A stretch of 64,000 nt of DNA from Poriferisodalis sp965208925 (GCF_965208925.1 NZ_OZ242364.1:806001-870000), one strand, 5' to 3'; positions 27,197 through 35,540 are shown, counted from the stretch's first letter. The notes: generated by a model from the sequence alone, not told the origin. Made by a program: numbers and translations.

Positions 27197-28705
27197 TCAG
27201 TCGGCGGGGTAGCGGAGCCTGGGGCCCGCTTCGGCCCAGTCCATGTGATCCCGGATGTACTCGTTGGCCGGGTCTCTGGGCGGCAGGTAGTCCCAGCCCT
27301 CGCCAGCGGCGGCGTGCACCACTCGCCGCGCTCGCTGGGAGGCCACCACCTGCTCGCGGATGGCTGCAGCGTCCCAGCGCTGCGCAACCTCAGCGGCGAA
27401 GGCAGCCGACAGTTCCGCCAGCTCGGGCGACCCTGCCAGGTTCCGGTGCTCGGCCGGGTCGGCAGAGAGGTCATAGAGCAGCGGCGGGTCGGTGTCGCAG
27501 TGGATGTACTTGTAGCGGCCGCGGCGGATCATGAACATCGGATGTGAGGTCAGCTCGCCCATGTACTCGCCGATGGTCTCGTCGACCGGATCGCGGCCTC
27601 CGGTAGCGGCCGGCCACAGGCTGCGGCCGTCGAGCGGTGCACCCGTCTCGACAGCCGGACCGCCCTCCATGTCGCCGAGCGCCAGCTCCATCAGCGTGGG
27701 CGCCAGATCCAGCAGGGAGCACACGTTGGGCACCCTGCCCGGAGCGATGTCGGGCCCGGCCATCACCAGCGGGACGCGGGCCGAACGCTCGAAGAACGAC
27801 ATCTTGAACCAGGTGCCCCGGTCGCCCAGCATGTCGCCGTGGTCGCTGGTGGCGATCACCACCGTGTCATCGGAGTGTCCGGTCTCGTCCAGAGCGCCCA
27901 GCAGCTCGCCCAGCCACCAGTCGAAATAGCTCGTGTTGGCGTAGTAGGCGTGGCGGGCGGTGCGGCACTGCTCCTCGGTCCAGCCCACGGTGTCGGCCTC
28001 GATGCCGGCCCGGATGCGCACGGTGTGCGGATCGAGCTCGCCAGGCACCGGGCCCGGCAGGTCGATCTGATCGTGGTCGTAGAGGTTCCACCACTCGGGC
28101 CGTGCCACATAGGGGTCGTGGGGGTGGATGAACGCCACCGCCAGGAAGAACGGCCGGTCGTCGGGTTCGCGAGCCAGGTCGTACACGCACCGGCGGGCAG
28201 CGAACCCGACCTCGTCGTCGTAGTCGATCTGGTAGGTGGCGAGTGCCTGGCCGGCCCCCGAGAGGCTGTCCATGTTGTGATACCACTTGTCGATCCGCTC
28301 GCCGGCCGCATCCCAGTCGGGCGTCCATGCGAAGTTGGCGGGGTAGATGTCGGTGGTGAGGCGCCGGCTGAAGCCGTGCAGCTGGTCGGGGCCGACGAAG
28401 TGCATCTTGCCCGCGAGCACGGTCCGGTAGCCCGCCAGGTTCAGCCAGTGCGCCATGGTGGGCGCCGCAGCGCTCCACTCCGCCGCGTTGTCCCAGGCGC
28501 CGATCCGCGACGCCGCTCGGCCCGTCATCATCGAGTAGCGCGACGGTGCGCACAGCGGCGACGGGCAGTAGGCCGCATCGAACCGGACGCCCCGCTCGGC
28601 GAGCGAATCCAGCGACGGCGTCTGCACCAGCGGGTGGCCGTAGGCGCCGGTGAAATGCGGCGCAAGCTGGTCCGCCATCACCAGCACGATGTTGGGCGCC
28701 GTCAT
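27197..28705 (-). CDS. betC: Choline-sulfatase
   Basis: The enzyme hydrolyses choline-O-sulfate to choline and sulfate. The 502-aa protein contains the sulfatase motif SPLCAPSRYSMMTGR with Cys52, the residue converted to formylglycine. The metal-site start PNIVLVMADQ is present. Features I know from choline sulfatases follow closely: GKMHFVGPDQLHGF, LTTDIYPANFAWTPDW, IHPHDPYVARPEWW and a C-terminal WDYLPPRDPANEYIRDHMDW. Divergent from it are the binding-protein gene and betA, which gives the context for choline-sulfate use. There is no signal peptide, so the enzyme is cytoplasmic and needs prior uptake. Confidence 0.93.
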   Translation of the reverse strand: MTAPNIVLVMADQLAPHFTGAYGHPLVQTPSLDSLAERGVRFDAAYCPSPLCAPSRYSMMTGRAASRIGAWDNAAEWSAAAPTMAHWLNLAGYRTVLAGKMHFVGPDQLHGFSRRLTTDIYPANFAWTPDWDAAGERIDKWYHNMDSLSGAGQALATYQIDYDDEVGFAARRCVYDLAREPDDRPFFLAVAFIHPHDPYVARPEWWNLYDHDQIDLPGPVPGELDPHTVRIRAGIEADTVGWTEEQCRTARHAYYANTSYFDWWLGELLGALDETGHSDDTVVIATSDHGDMLGDRGTWFKMSFFERSARVPLVMAGPDIAPGRVPNVCSLLDLAPTLMELALGDMEGGPAVETGAPLDGRSLWPAATGGRDPVDETIGEYMGELTSHPMFMIRRGRYKYIHCDTDPPLLYDLSADPAEHRNLAGSPELAELSAAFAAEVAQRWDAAAIREQVVASQRARRVVHAAAGEGWDYLPPRDPANEYIRDHMDWAEAGPRLRYPAD

Positions 28706-28782
28706 CAATCGCACAGTACGCCTGCCGGCCTCCAACGCGCGCCAGTGCGCGGTATCGGGGCATCGCGGGCGTGCTATGGTTT

Positions 28783-28810
28783 CCAAAACCGTCTAAATGG
28801 CCTGTTTTGG
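28783..28810. promoter_or_regulatory. Operator-like site 1 upstream of the binding-protein gene
   Basis: CCAAAAC (28783-28789) and GTTTTGG (28804-28810) form a perfect 7-bp inverted repeat. The left part CCAAAACCGTCTAAATGG matches a site ahead of the ATPase gene (32339-32356) in 14 of 18 positions. It follows a possible -10 (TATGGT, 28775-28780), so a bound repressor would cover the transcription start. Confidence 0.55.
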
Positions 28811-28836
28811 CGGGGGACACAAACCGGGGGGTGCCC

Positions 28837-29856
28837 ATGTCCGAAGAACGCACATCCGGCGAGCGAGCTCGCCGACACCCAAGGCTGAGCAGACCGAAGC
28901 TGCTCCTAGCGATCGTGGCAGCGCTCGCTCTGGTTGCCGCTGCCTGCACGGGCGGCGACGATGACGGCGGCGACGATGGCGGCCTCGGGTCGCAGACCAC
29001 GATCACCCTGGCGGCGAATCCGTGGAACGGCTCGGCCTTGAATGTGGCCGTCGCCGCGCAGCTGCTCGAGAGCGAGCTCGGCTACGACGTCGAGATCGTC
29101 GACATCGATGAGAACGCCCAGTGGGCAGCCATCAACACGGGCGAGATCAGTGCGTCGCTCGAGGTGTGGCCGTCGGGCCACGCGCAGAACGTGATCGACT
29201 TCATCGACAACGCCGACGCCAACGTGGACAACGCCGGCCTGCTCGGCCCGGTCGGCAAGATCGGCTGGTTCACGCCGACCTACATGATCGAGCGCCATCC
29301 GGAGCTGGCCACATGGGAGGGCTTCGCCGACCCGGCGCTGGCCGGCCTGTACGCCACAGCCGAGACCGGCGACCTGGGGCAGTTCCTGGGCGGTGATCCG
29401 AGCTTCGTCCAGTACGACGAGGACATCATCAACAACCTGGGCCTGCCGATGCAGGTGGTGTACGCCGGGTCCGAGGCTGCGATCCTGGCAGCGGTCGACG
29501 CGGCCTACAGCCGGGAGGACCCGATCCTGGTGTACCTGTGGACGCCCCACTCGGCGTTCAACAGCTACGACCTCACCAACGTGCTGCTGCCGGACTACAG
29601 CGATGACTGCTACGCCACCGCAGACGCCGGCGGTGTCGACTGCGACTATCCCGCCGACGTCCTGTTCAAGATCATCGATGCGAGCCTCGCCGAGAACGCC
29701 CCCGCAGCGGACGCCTTCCTGCGAGCCATGAACTACGACAGCGCGGACCAGATCTCCATGCTGGCCGCCGTGGAGGGCGAGGGCATGTCGATTGACGATG
29801 CCGCCGCCCAGTGGATCGCAGACAACGAGGCAACCTGGAGCGCCTGGCTCCAGTAG
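28837..29856 (+). CDS. Glycine betaine/choline-type ABC substrate-binding lipoprotein
   Basis: The 339-aa protein has a basic n-region, a hydrophobic stretch ending VAAAC (lipobox-like) and an acidic linker (GGDDDGGDDGG). Then comes an OpuAC-like binding domain: TITLAANPWNGSALNVAVAAQLLE, NTGEISASLEVWPSGH, KIGWFTPTYM and ILVYLWTPHSAF. Several Trp and Tyr residues in these segments could make the cation-pi box used for quaternary amines. Given the neighbours, choline or choline-O-sulfate is the likely ligand; this is inferred. Cognate ATPase and permease lie 2.5 kb downstream beyond betA and tetR. A strong hairpin follows the stop. Confidence 0.87.
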   Translation: MSEERTSGERARRHPRLSRPKLLLAIVAALALVAAACTGGDDDGGDDGGLGSQTTITLAANPWNGSALNVAVAAQLLESELGYDVEIVDIDENAQWAAINTGEISASLEVWPSGHAQNVIDFIDNADANVDNAGLLGPVGKIGWFTPTYMIERHPELATWEGFADPALAGLYATAETGDLGQFLGGDPSFVQYDEDIINNLGLPMQVVYAGSEAAILAAVDAAYSREDPILVYLWTPHSAFNSYDLTNVLLPDYSDDCYATADAGGVDCDYPADVLFKIIDASLAENAPAADAFLRAMNYDSADQISMLAAVEGEGMSIDDAAAQWIADNEATWSAWLQ

Positions 29857-29890
29857 CCCGCCAGCGCTCACATCCTCCTAGGGCGCTGAC

Positions 29891-29926
29891 CCGTCGGCGT
29901 CGGCCTGCTGAGGCCGGCGCCGGCGG
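29891..29926 (+). terminator. Strong hairpin between the binding-protein gene and betA
   Basis: A 16-bp stem (left arm 29891-29906, right arm 29911-29926) closes on the tetraloop GCTG, with only two positions as G-U pairs. It lies 34 bases after the binding-protein stop and 44 before the betA start. No T-run follows. It could terminate, attenuate or protect the upstream mRNA so that the binding protein is made in excess. Confidence 0.6.
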
Positions 29927-29970
29927 GGCTCCTCTCGCACGTCTCCAAGCGCTGCCTCGCAGGTGATCCG

Positions 29971-31710
29971 GTGACCGAACCCGTGTACGACTTCATCATC
30001 GTCGGCGGCGGATCGGCCGGCTGCGCGCTCGCCAACCGGCTCAGCGCCGATCCCGCCACCAAGGTGCTGGTGCTCGAAGCCGGCCGCCGCGACTACCGGT
30101 GGGATGTGCTCATCCATATGCCGGCCGCGCTGGCCATGCCGATCGGCAACCGCTTCTACGACTGGCAGTACGAGACCGAGCCGGAGCCGCACATGGGCGG
30201 GCGGCGGGTGTACCACGCCCGCGGCAAGGTGCTGGGCGGCTCCAGCTCCATCAACGGGATGATCTTCCAGCGGGGCAACCCGGCCGACTACGACAAGTGG
30301 GCCAGCCGGCCCGGCATGGCGGCGTGGGACTACCGGCACTGCCTGCCGTACTTCAAGCGGATGGAGACCTGCCTGGCGGGCCCCGACGACTGGCGCGGCG
30401 GCGACGGCCCGCTGGTGCTCGAGCGGGGCCCGGCCACCAGCCCGCTGTTCGAGGCCTTCTTCGACGCCGTGCAGCAAGCCGGCTACGAGCTGACCGCCGA
30501 CGTGAACGGCTTCCGCCAGGAAGGCTTCGCAGCCTTCGACCGCAACATTCACCGCGGCCGGCGCCTGTCTGCCTCGCAGGCCTACTTGCATCCGGTGCTC
30601 GAGCGCCGGAACCTGGACCTCCGCACGGGCGCGCTGATCAGCCGGGTGCTCTTCGACGGCAACCGGGCGACTGGTGTCGAGTACCGGCAGAAGGGCCGGC
30701 GGGGCCGCACGCGGGTCGCTCGGGGCGGCCACGTGATCCTGTGCGCGGGGGCGTTCGGCTCGGCGCAACTACTGCAGCTTTCCGGCGTGGGCTCCCCCGC
30801 GCTGCTCGACCAGCACGGCATCGATGTCGTCTCGCCGCTCGAAGGCGTCGGCGAGAACCTCCAGGACCACATCGAGGTCTATATCCAGTACGCCTCGAAG
30901 CTGCCGGTGTCGATGCAGCCCCACCTGCGGCGCTGGCGCCACCCGTGGATCGGCCTGCAATGGCTGGCGCGGCGCGGGCCGGGAGCCACCAACCACTTCG
31001 AGGCCGGCGGCTTCGTGCGCAGCAACACCGATGAGACCTATCCCAACCTGATGTTCCACTTCCTGCCGCTGGCCGTGCGCTACGACGGCTCGGCCCCGGT
31101 CAGCAAGCACGGCTACCAGGTGCACGTGGGGCCGATGTACTCCGACGCCCGCGGCTGGGTGCGCATCCGCTCCCGCGACCCTGCGGTGAAGCCGGCGATC
31201 CGGTTCAACTACCTGTCCACGGCGCAGGACCGGCGGGAGTGGGTCGAGACCGTGCGTGTTACGCGGCACATCATGAACCAGCCCGCCTTCGCCGCCTACA
31301 ACGACGGCGAGCTGTCGCCCGGCCCCGGCACCCAGTCCGACGACGAGATCATGGACTGGGTGGCACGCGACGCCGAGACGGCGCTGCATCCGGCGGGCAC
31401 GGCGCGCCTCGGCACCGACGCAGGCGCCGTGACCGACCCGTCGACCATGGACGTGCTGGGGACGTCGGGTCTCAGCGTCGTGGACGCCTCGGTGATGCCC
31501 ACCGTCACCAACGGCAACATCTACGCGCCGGTCATGATGATCGCCGAGAAGGCTGCCGACCTGCTGCTCGGCAACGAGCCGCTCGCGCCGCTGGATGTTC
31601 CGGTTTACGGGCCGTCCTGCGAGTCCTCGTCACCGGGGCCGCCGCTGCCGCCGAGCCCGCCGCCTTCGTCATCTGCGATCATCGCCGAGACGAGGTCGAG
31701 TACCTCGTGA
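29971..31710 (+). CDS. betA: GMC-family choline dehydrogenase
   Basis: This FAD enzyme is expected to oxidise choline to betaine aldehyde. The 579-aa protein opens with the FAD-binding DFIIVGGGSAGCALANRL and keeps the GMC signatures HARGKVLGGSSSINGMIFQRG and GAFGSAQLLQLSGVG. The C-terminal active-site part is TALHPAGTARLG then GLSVVDASVMPTVTNGNIYAPVMMIAEKAADL. The family HPSCTCRMG is HPAGTARLG here. Assignment to choline relies on the betC, TetR and transporter neighbours. The last ~30 codons (Ser/Pro-rich) run 106 bases over the antisense end of the tetR gene. A betaine aldehyde dehydrogenase gene is not in the window. Start is GTG. Confidence 0.87.
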   Translation: MTEPVYDFIIVGGGSAGCALANRLSADPATKVLVLEAGRRDYRWDVLIHMPAALAMPIGNRFYDWQYETEPEPHMGGRRVYHARGKVLGGSSSINGMIFQRGNPADYDKWASRPGMAAWDYRHCLPYFKRMETCLAGPDDWRGGDGPLVLERGPATSPLFEAFFDAVQQAGYELTADVNGFRQEGFAAFDRNIHRGRRLSASQAYLHPVLERRNLDLRTGALISRVLFDGNRATGVEYRQKGRRGRTRVARGGHVILCAGAFGSAQLLQLSGVGSPALLDQHGIDVVSPLEGVGENLQDHIEVYIQYASKLPVSMQPHLRRWRHPWIGLQWLARRGPGATNHFEAGGFVRSNTDETYPNLMFHFLPLAVRYDGSAPVSKHGYQVHVGPMYSDARGWVRIRSRDPAVKPAIRFNYLSTAQDRREWVETVRVTRHIMNQPAFAAYNDGELSPGPGTQSDDEIMDWVARDAETALHPAGTARLGTDAGAVTDPSTMDVLGTSGLSVVDASVMPTVTNGNIYAPVMMIAEKAADLLLGNEPLAPLDVPVYGPSCESSSPGPPLPPSPPPSSSAIIAETRSSTS

Positions 31711-32315
31711 CGCTCGGCCTTGGTCGGCGGCGCGAGGCCGAAGAGATCAATGAGCCAGAGGCCGTCGCCGACGATGCGCGCCAGCAGTCCCGACGTCTCC
31801 GCCAGCCCGTCGTGGTGCACCAGGCGCTCCTGCCAGCGCTCGAACGTCGCACGGGTATTCGCGAGCAGCTCATCGTCGAGCGCAGCAGCCGCCAAGATCG
31901 ACGCCGAGGTGTCGTCGGCCGCCTTGTAGGGCTCGCGGACGTAGTCCAGGTAGGCGAGCGCGAAGGTGCCGCGTGCGGCGGGATCGTGGTCGCGGAACAT
32001 GGCCTCGCGAAGATCCAGCTCGTCGTCGAGCACGGCCAGCGTCTCATCCAGCAGGCCGGCCATGAGCGCATCCTTCGAGCCGAAGTGGTACAGGAACCCG
32101 CCCTTGCTGACACCGGCGGCCAGCGCCACCCGGTCGAGCGTGAGGTTGGCGGCGCCGTCGGTCTGGATGACTTCGATGGCGGCCTGCAGGATGCGCTCAC
32201 GGGTCTGCACCGCTCGTTCCTGCACCGGCCCCGATCGCGATCCGGATGCCTCCGTCTTGGATCCCGGCGCCGGCGTGCCGGGGGGTGTCTCATCGCGGGG
32301 TTGCGTTCGTGCCAC
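31605..32315 (-). CDS. TetR-family regulator of the choline module (BetI-like role)
   Basis: The 236-aa protein has an N-terminal Ser/Pro-rich lead, then the TetR DNA-binding region RERILQAAIEVIQTDGAANLTLDRVALAAGVSKGGFLYHFGSKDALM (HTH at about residues 60-85). A helical ligand domain and a Gly/Asp/Glu-rich tail follow. The GTG at 32315 was chosen; another in-frame GTG is at 32324. It is divergent from the ATPase gene and sits inside the bet module, so control by choline or betaine aldehyde like BetI is a reasonable inference. The two similar operator-like sites found ahead of the binding-protein and ATPase genes are its likely targets. Its C-terminal coding end overlaps the betA end. Confidence 0.85.
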   Translation of the reverse strand: MARTQPRDETPPGTPAPGSKTEASGSRSGPVQERAVQTRERILQAAIEVIQTDGAANLTLDRVALAAGVSKGGFLYHFGSKDALMAGLLDETLAVLDDELDLREAMFRDHDPAARGTFALAYLDYVREPYKAADDTSASILAAAALDDELLANTRATFERWQERLVHHDGLAETSGLLARIVGDGLWLIDLFGLAPPTKAERHEVLDLVSAMIADDEGGGLGGSGGPGDEDSQDGP

Positions 32316-32338
32316 AGTCAGCACAGCGTATCGACCTG

Positions 32339-32360
32339 CCAAACCCGTCCAAGTAGACGG
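32339..32360. promoter_or_regulatory. Operator-like site 2 between tetR and the ATPase gene
   Basis: CCAAACCCGTCCAAGTAG matches site 1 (28783) in 14 of 18 positions and is followed by ACGG, giving CCGTC-n6-GACGG. It lies 24 bases upstream of the tetR GTG and 15 upstream of the ATPase ATG, a good place for autoregulation and control of both directions. Confidence 0.55.
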
Positions 32361-32374
32361 TAACGCGGCGGCAA

Positions 32375-33415
32375 ATGGGGGCAGCCATGGAGCCGATCGT
32401 CTCGGTCAAGGGTCTGTGGAAGATCTTCGGCAAGCGCGTCGACGCGGCCCGTGAGCTCGCTTCAGGAGGTGCCGACCGGGAGCAGGTGCAGGCCGAGACG
32501 GGCTGCCTGGTGGCGGTGCAAGATGTCACCTTCGAGGTGCAGGCGGGCGAGACGTTCGTGGTCATGGGCCTGTCGGGTTCGGGCAAGTCCACGCTGGTGC
32601 GCTGCATCTCCCGCCTGATCGAGCCGACCTTCGGCGAGATGGAGGTGTGCGGCACCGTGCTGGCCGACGCCGGCGAGACAGAGCTGCGCGAGCTCCGCCG
32701 CAGCAAGATGGCGATGGTCTTCCAGCACTTCGGCCTGTTCCCCCACCGGCGCGTCGTCGACAATGTGGCCTACGGGCTCGAAGTGCAGGGCGTGGCGCGT
32801 GACGACCGCCATGACCGGGCGCGCGAGGTGCTCACCACGGTGGGACTCGAGGGCTGGGGCGACCACTACCCCCAGCAGCTCAGCGGCGGCATGCAGCAGC
32901 GAGTCGGGCTGGCACGTGCCCTCGCCGTGGAGCCCGAGGTGCTGTTCTTCGACGAGCCGTTCTCGGCTCTCGACCCGCTCATCCGGCGCGACATGCAAGA
33001 CGAGCTGGTGGCGCTGCAGATCGAGCTGCAGCGCACCATCGTGTTCATCACCCACGACTTCGCGGAAGCACTGCGGCTGGCGGACCGGATCGCCATCATG
33101 CGCGACGGCGCCTTCACCCAGGTCGGCACGCCGCTCGAGATCCTGACCGAGCCCGCGAACGATTACGTGCGAGCGTTCACCCAGGATGCGCCGATCGCGA
33201 AGGTGCTCCCCGCGTGCTCGCTGATGCAGCCGGTCGGCGAGGTCGCTGTCGAAGACAGCTGGCCCCGCACGACCGAGACCGCCACGCTGGAGTCGGCCCT
33301 GCCGTTCCTGCTGTCAGAGCACCGTCCGGTCGTGGTCTGCAACGCCAGCGGCGATCCCCTCGGCCTGCTCCACCAGGACGACGTGGCAGCGGTACTGGAG
33401 CAGAACTTGCGATGA
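32375..33415 (+). CDS. proV: Glycine betaine/choline ABC transporter ATPase
   Basis: The 346-aa ATPase is of the ProV/OpuAA type. It has an N-terminal extension ahead of the core (GLWKIFGKRVDAARELAS), Walker A GLSGSGKST, a Q-loop with FQHFGLFPHRRVVDNVAYGLEVQG, signature LSGGMQQRVGLARAL, Walker B VLFFDEPFSALDP and switch ITHDF. The C-terminal ~70 residues include a half-CBS-like end (RPVVVCNASGDPLGLLHQDDVAAVL) where osmosensing or nucleotide-binding CBS pairs occur in relatives; a complete CBS pair is not present. The stop overlaps an ATG as ATGA, which opens a 21-codon frame before the permease. A second in-frame ATG at 32387 is an alternative start. Confidence 0.93.
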   Translation: MGAAMEPIVSVKGLWKIFGKRVDAARELASGGADREQVQAETGCLVAVQDVTFEVQAGETFVVMGLSGSGKSTLVRCISRLIEPTFGEMEVCGTVLADAGETELRELRRSKMAMVFQHFGLFPHRRVVDNVAYGLEVQGVARDDRHDRAREVLTTVGLEGWGDHYPQQLSGGMQQRVGLARALAVEPEVLFFDEPFSALDPLIRRDMQDELVALQIELQRTIVFITHDFAEALRLADRIAIMRDGAFTQVGTPLEILTEPANDYVRAFTQDAPIAKVLPACSLMQPVGEVAVEDSWPRTTETATLESALPFLLSEHRPVVVCNASGDPLGLLHQDDVAAVLEQNLR

Positions 33416-33481
33416 GCCACACCTTCGGAGCTCCAGTACCGCCATCAGGCACAGCTCTCGAGAGCAATCTGCGATGAGCCA
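33408..33481 (+). repeat. Diverged 62-bp junction duplication containing a 21-codon frame
   Basis: TGCGATGAGCCA occurs at 33408-33419 (ATPase stop) and again at 33470-33481 (permease start), 62 bases apart, with weaker similarity around both. Between them ATG at 33412 opens a frame of 21 codons ending at 33477 whose start (MSHTFG) looks like the permease start (MSQTLE) and whose end (ESNLR) looks like the ATPase end (EQNLR). Both joints are ATGA overlaps. Confidence 0.6.
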
Positions 33482-35540
33482 GACCCTCGAGGCTGGGTCG
33501 CCTGCAGGTTCGGGCGCACCCGCCGCCCGGCGGCGGTCGCCGGTTGCCGTGGGGCTGGCGGCGGCCGCGGTCGCGCTCGTGATTGTCGGCTTCGCCGCTT
33601 CTGTCGGCGCCTTTCCGGAATCGTGGAACCTCGGCTTGGCCGACCCGATCGATCGCACACGGCGCTGGCTCATCAACAACCAGACGTCCCACTGGCTCTA
33701 CACGGTGCTGCTGAACCCGCTCACCGATCTCGCCGATGCGGGCATCCGCCAGCTCGAGTCGATCCTGCGGTGGTTCCCGTGGTACGTGTACCCCGTCTTC
33801 TGCGGTCTCGGGCTGTGGCGCGTGCGCGGCCGGCTGGCCGGGGTGCTCGGCGCCGCCGGCGTCCTGCTGATCGGCATGACCGACCTGTGGCAGCAGGGCT
33901 TCGCCACGCTCGCGCTGATGGGCGTGGCGGTATTCCTGTCGCTGCTGGCGGGCATCCCGCTCGGCATCGCAGCATGGCGCAACGACCGGTTCGCCGGCGT
34001 GCTGCGCCCGACGCTCGACGCCATGCAGACCATGCCGGGCTTCGTCTATCTCATCCCGTTCGTGCTGCTGTTCGGCATCGGGCGCGTGCCGGCGCTGATC
34101 GCGACGGTCATCTTCGCCCTGCCCCCGGTGGTGAGGCTCACCGACGTCGGCTTGCGCAACGTGCCCGGCGCCATGGTGGAGGCCTCGGAGATGTTCGGCG
34201 CCACCGACCGCCAGACGCTGCGTCTGGTGCGGATCCCCGCCGCTCGCCCGGCGATCCTGGCCGGCACCAACCAGACCACGATGCTCGCCATGAGCATGGT
34301 GGTGATCGCCGCATTCATCGGCTCGGGGGGCCTCGGCCAGGATGTGCTGCGAGCCATGCGCGACATCGATGTCGGCGAGGCCTCCGAGGCCGGCATCGCC
34401 ATCGTCATCATGGCGATCATCCTGGACCGCTTCACGCGAGGCGTCGCCACGCTGGGCGAGCGGGGCCGCGGGCAGGGATCGAACGCTCACGGTGACGGTG
34501 CGCTGCGCGCAGCAGATACGGGGCTGATCCGCTGGGTCGCAGCGGCCACGGGCGTGGTGGCGCTGGTCGGCGGCATCGTGGGCCACAACCAATTCCCCGG
34601 ATGGCTGCAGTGGCACTACGCGCCGTATGTCAACGACATCACGGCCTGGGCTCGCGACAACCTCTACGACATCGGCAGCTCGGGCATCGGCACCGGACCG
34701 CTCAGCGACTTCATCACCGTCTATATGGTGACGCCGCTGCGGGAGCTGCTGTCATCGGGCATCCCGTGGCCGTCTGCAACGGCCAGTAGCTCAGCACTTC
34801 CTCGATGGCTGCGGGAGCTGCTGTCATCGGGCATCCCGTGGCCGGCCATGATCGGGCTCGGCGTGCTGGGGGGACTGCTGGCGCGCGGCGTCACGCTGGG
34901 GCTCGGCATCGGCGTCGCGTTGTTCCTGATCGGGTGGCTGGGCATGTGGGAGCTGTCGATGGACACGCTGGCCCAGACGCTGGTGGCCGTGGCCGTCACG
35001 CTGGCGATCGCGGTGCCGCTGGGAATCCAGGCCTCCCACAGCGATCGCTTCCAGCGACTGATGGACCCGGTGCTCGATTTCTTGCAGACCATTCCCAGCT
35101 TCGTGCTGCTGGTGCCGGTGATCACCCTGTTCCACGTCGGTCGCATCCCGGGCATCATCGCCTCGGTGGTGTACGCGCTGCCGGCCGCGGTGCACTACAC
35201 CGATCTGGGGCTGCGCCGGGTTCCCGCTGAGGTCCACGAAGCCGCAACGAGCTTCGGCGCAACCCGCTGGCAGCGCCTGCGGCGTGTCGAGCTGCCCCTT
35301 GCTGCGCCCGAGCTGATGGTGGCCGTCAACCAAGTGATCATGCTGGTGCTGGCGATGGTGGTGATCGCCGGTCTGGTCGGCGGCGGCGGGCTCGGGCTCG
35401 AAACGGTGAACGCCCTGCGCCGCAGCGATGCCGTAGGGCGCGGCTTCGAAGCCGGCATCGCGATCGTCCTGCTGGCGGGCATCCTCGATCGACTCACCCG
35501 CGGCGTCGCCGACCGCCTCCGCCCGCCCCCCGCCGCCTGA
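33474..35540 (+). CDS. Glycine betaine/choline ABC permease, two permease domains fused
   Basis: The 688-aa protein contains two BPD-type permease units. The first, about residues 135-330, has the EAA-like loop EASEMFGATDRQTLRLVRIPAARPAI; the second, about 495-680, has EAATSFGATRWQRLRRVELPLAAPEL. Each is preceded by extra hydrophobic helices and a PLGI(A/Q) substrate-path helix, and each contains a P-x-F(V/L)-Y/L-L-(I/V)P(F/V) segment. Such head-to-tail fusions occur in ProW/OpuAB relatives. A 24-codon in-frame duplication of LRELLSSGIPWP lies in the linker between the halves. No substrate-binding domain is fused; the separate lipoprotein upstream would serve. The ATG overlaps the preceding mini-frame stop. 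Confidence 0.92.
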   Translation: MSQTLEAGSPAGSGAPAARRRSPVAVGLAAAAVALVIVGFAASVGAFPESWNLGLADPIDRTRRWLINNQTSHWLYTVLLNPLTDLADAGIRQLESILRWFPWYVYPVFCGLGLWRVRGRLAGVLGAAGVLLIGMTDLWQQGFATLALMGVAVFLSLLAGIPLGIAAWRNDRFAGVLRPTLDAMQTMPGFVYLIPFVLLFGIGRVPALIATVIFALPPVVRLTDVGLRNVPGAMVEASEMFGATDRQTLRLVRIPAARPAILAGTNQTTMLAMSMVVIAAFIGSGGLGQDVLRAMRDIDVGEASEAGIAIVIMAIILDRFTRGVATLGERGRGQGSNAHGDGALRAADTGLIRWVAAATGVVALVGGIVGHNQFPGWLQWHYAPYVNDITAWARDNLYDIGSSGIGTGPLSDFITVYMVTPLRELLSSGIPWPSATASSSALPRWLRELLSSGIPWPAMIGLGVLGGLLARGVTLGLGIGVALFLIGWLGMWELSMDTLAQTLVAVAVTLAIAVPLGIQASHSDRFQRLMDPVLDFLQTIPSFVLLVPVITLFHVGRIPGIIASVVYALPAAVHYTDLGLRRVPAEVHEAATSFGATRWQRLRRVELPLAAPELMVAVNQVIMLVLAMVVIAGLVGGGGLGLETVNALRRSDAVGRGFEAGIAIVLLAGILDRLTRGVADRLRPPPAA
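34736..34844 (+). repeat. 37-bp exact direct repeat inside the permease gene
   Basis: The same 37 bases occur at 34736-34772 and 34808-34844, separated by 35 unique bases, so the period is 72 bases (24 codons) and the frame is kept. Both copies encode LRELLSSGIPWP. The repeat lies in the linker between the two permease units. Confidence 0.92.

Noticed and set aside
32375..33415. Pair of CBS domains at the ATPase C-terminus
   Set aside because: Only about half of one CBS unit can be seen, so it is described as CBS-like and not called as a functional pair.
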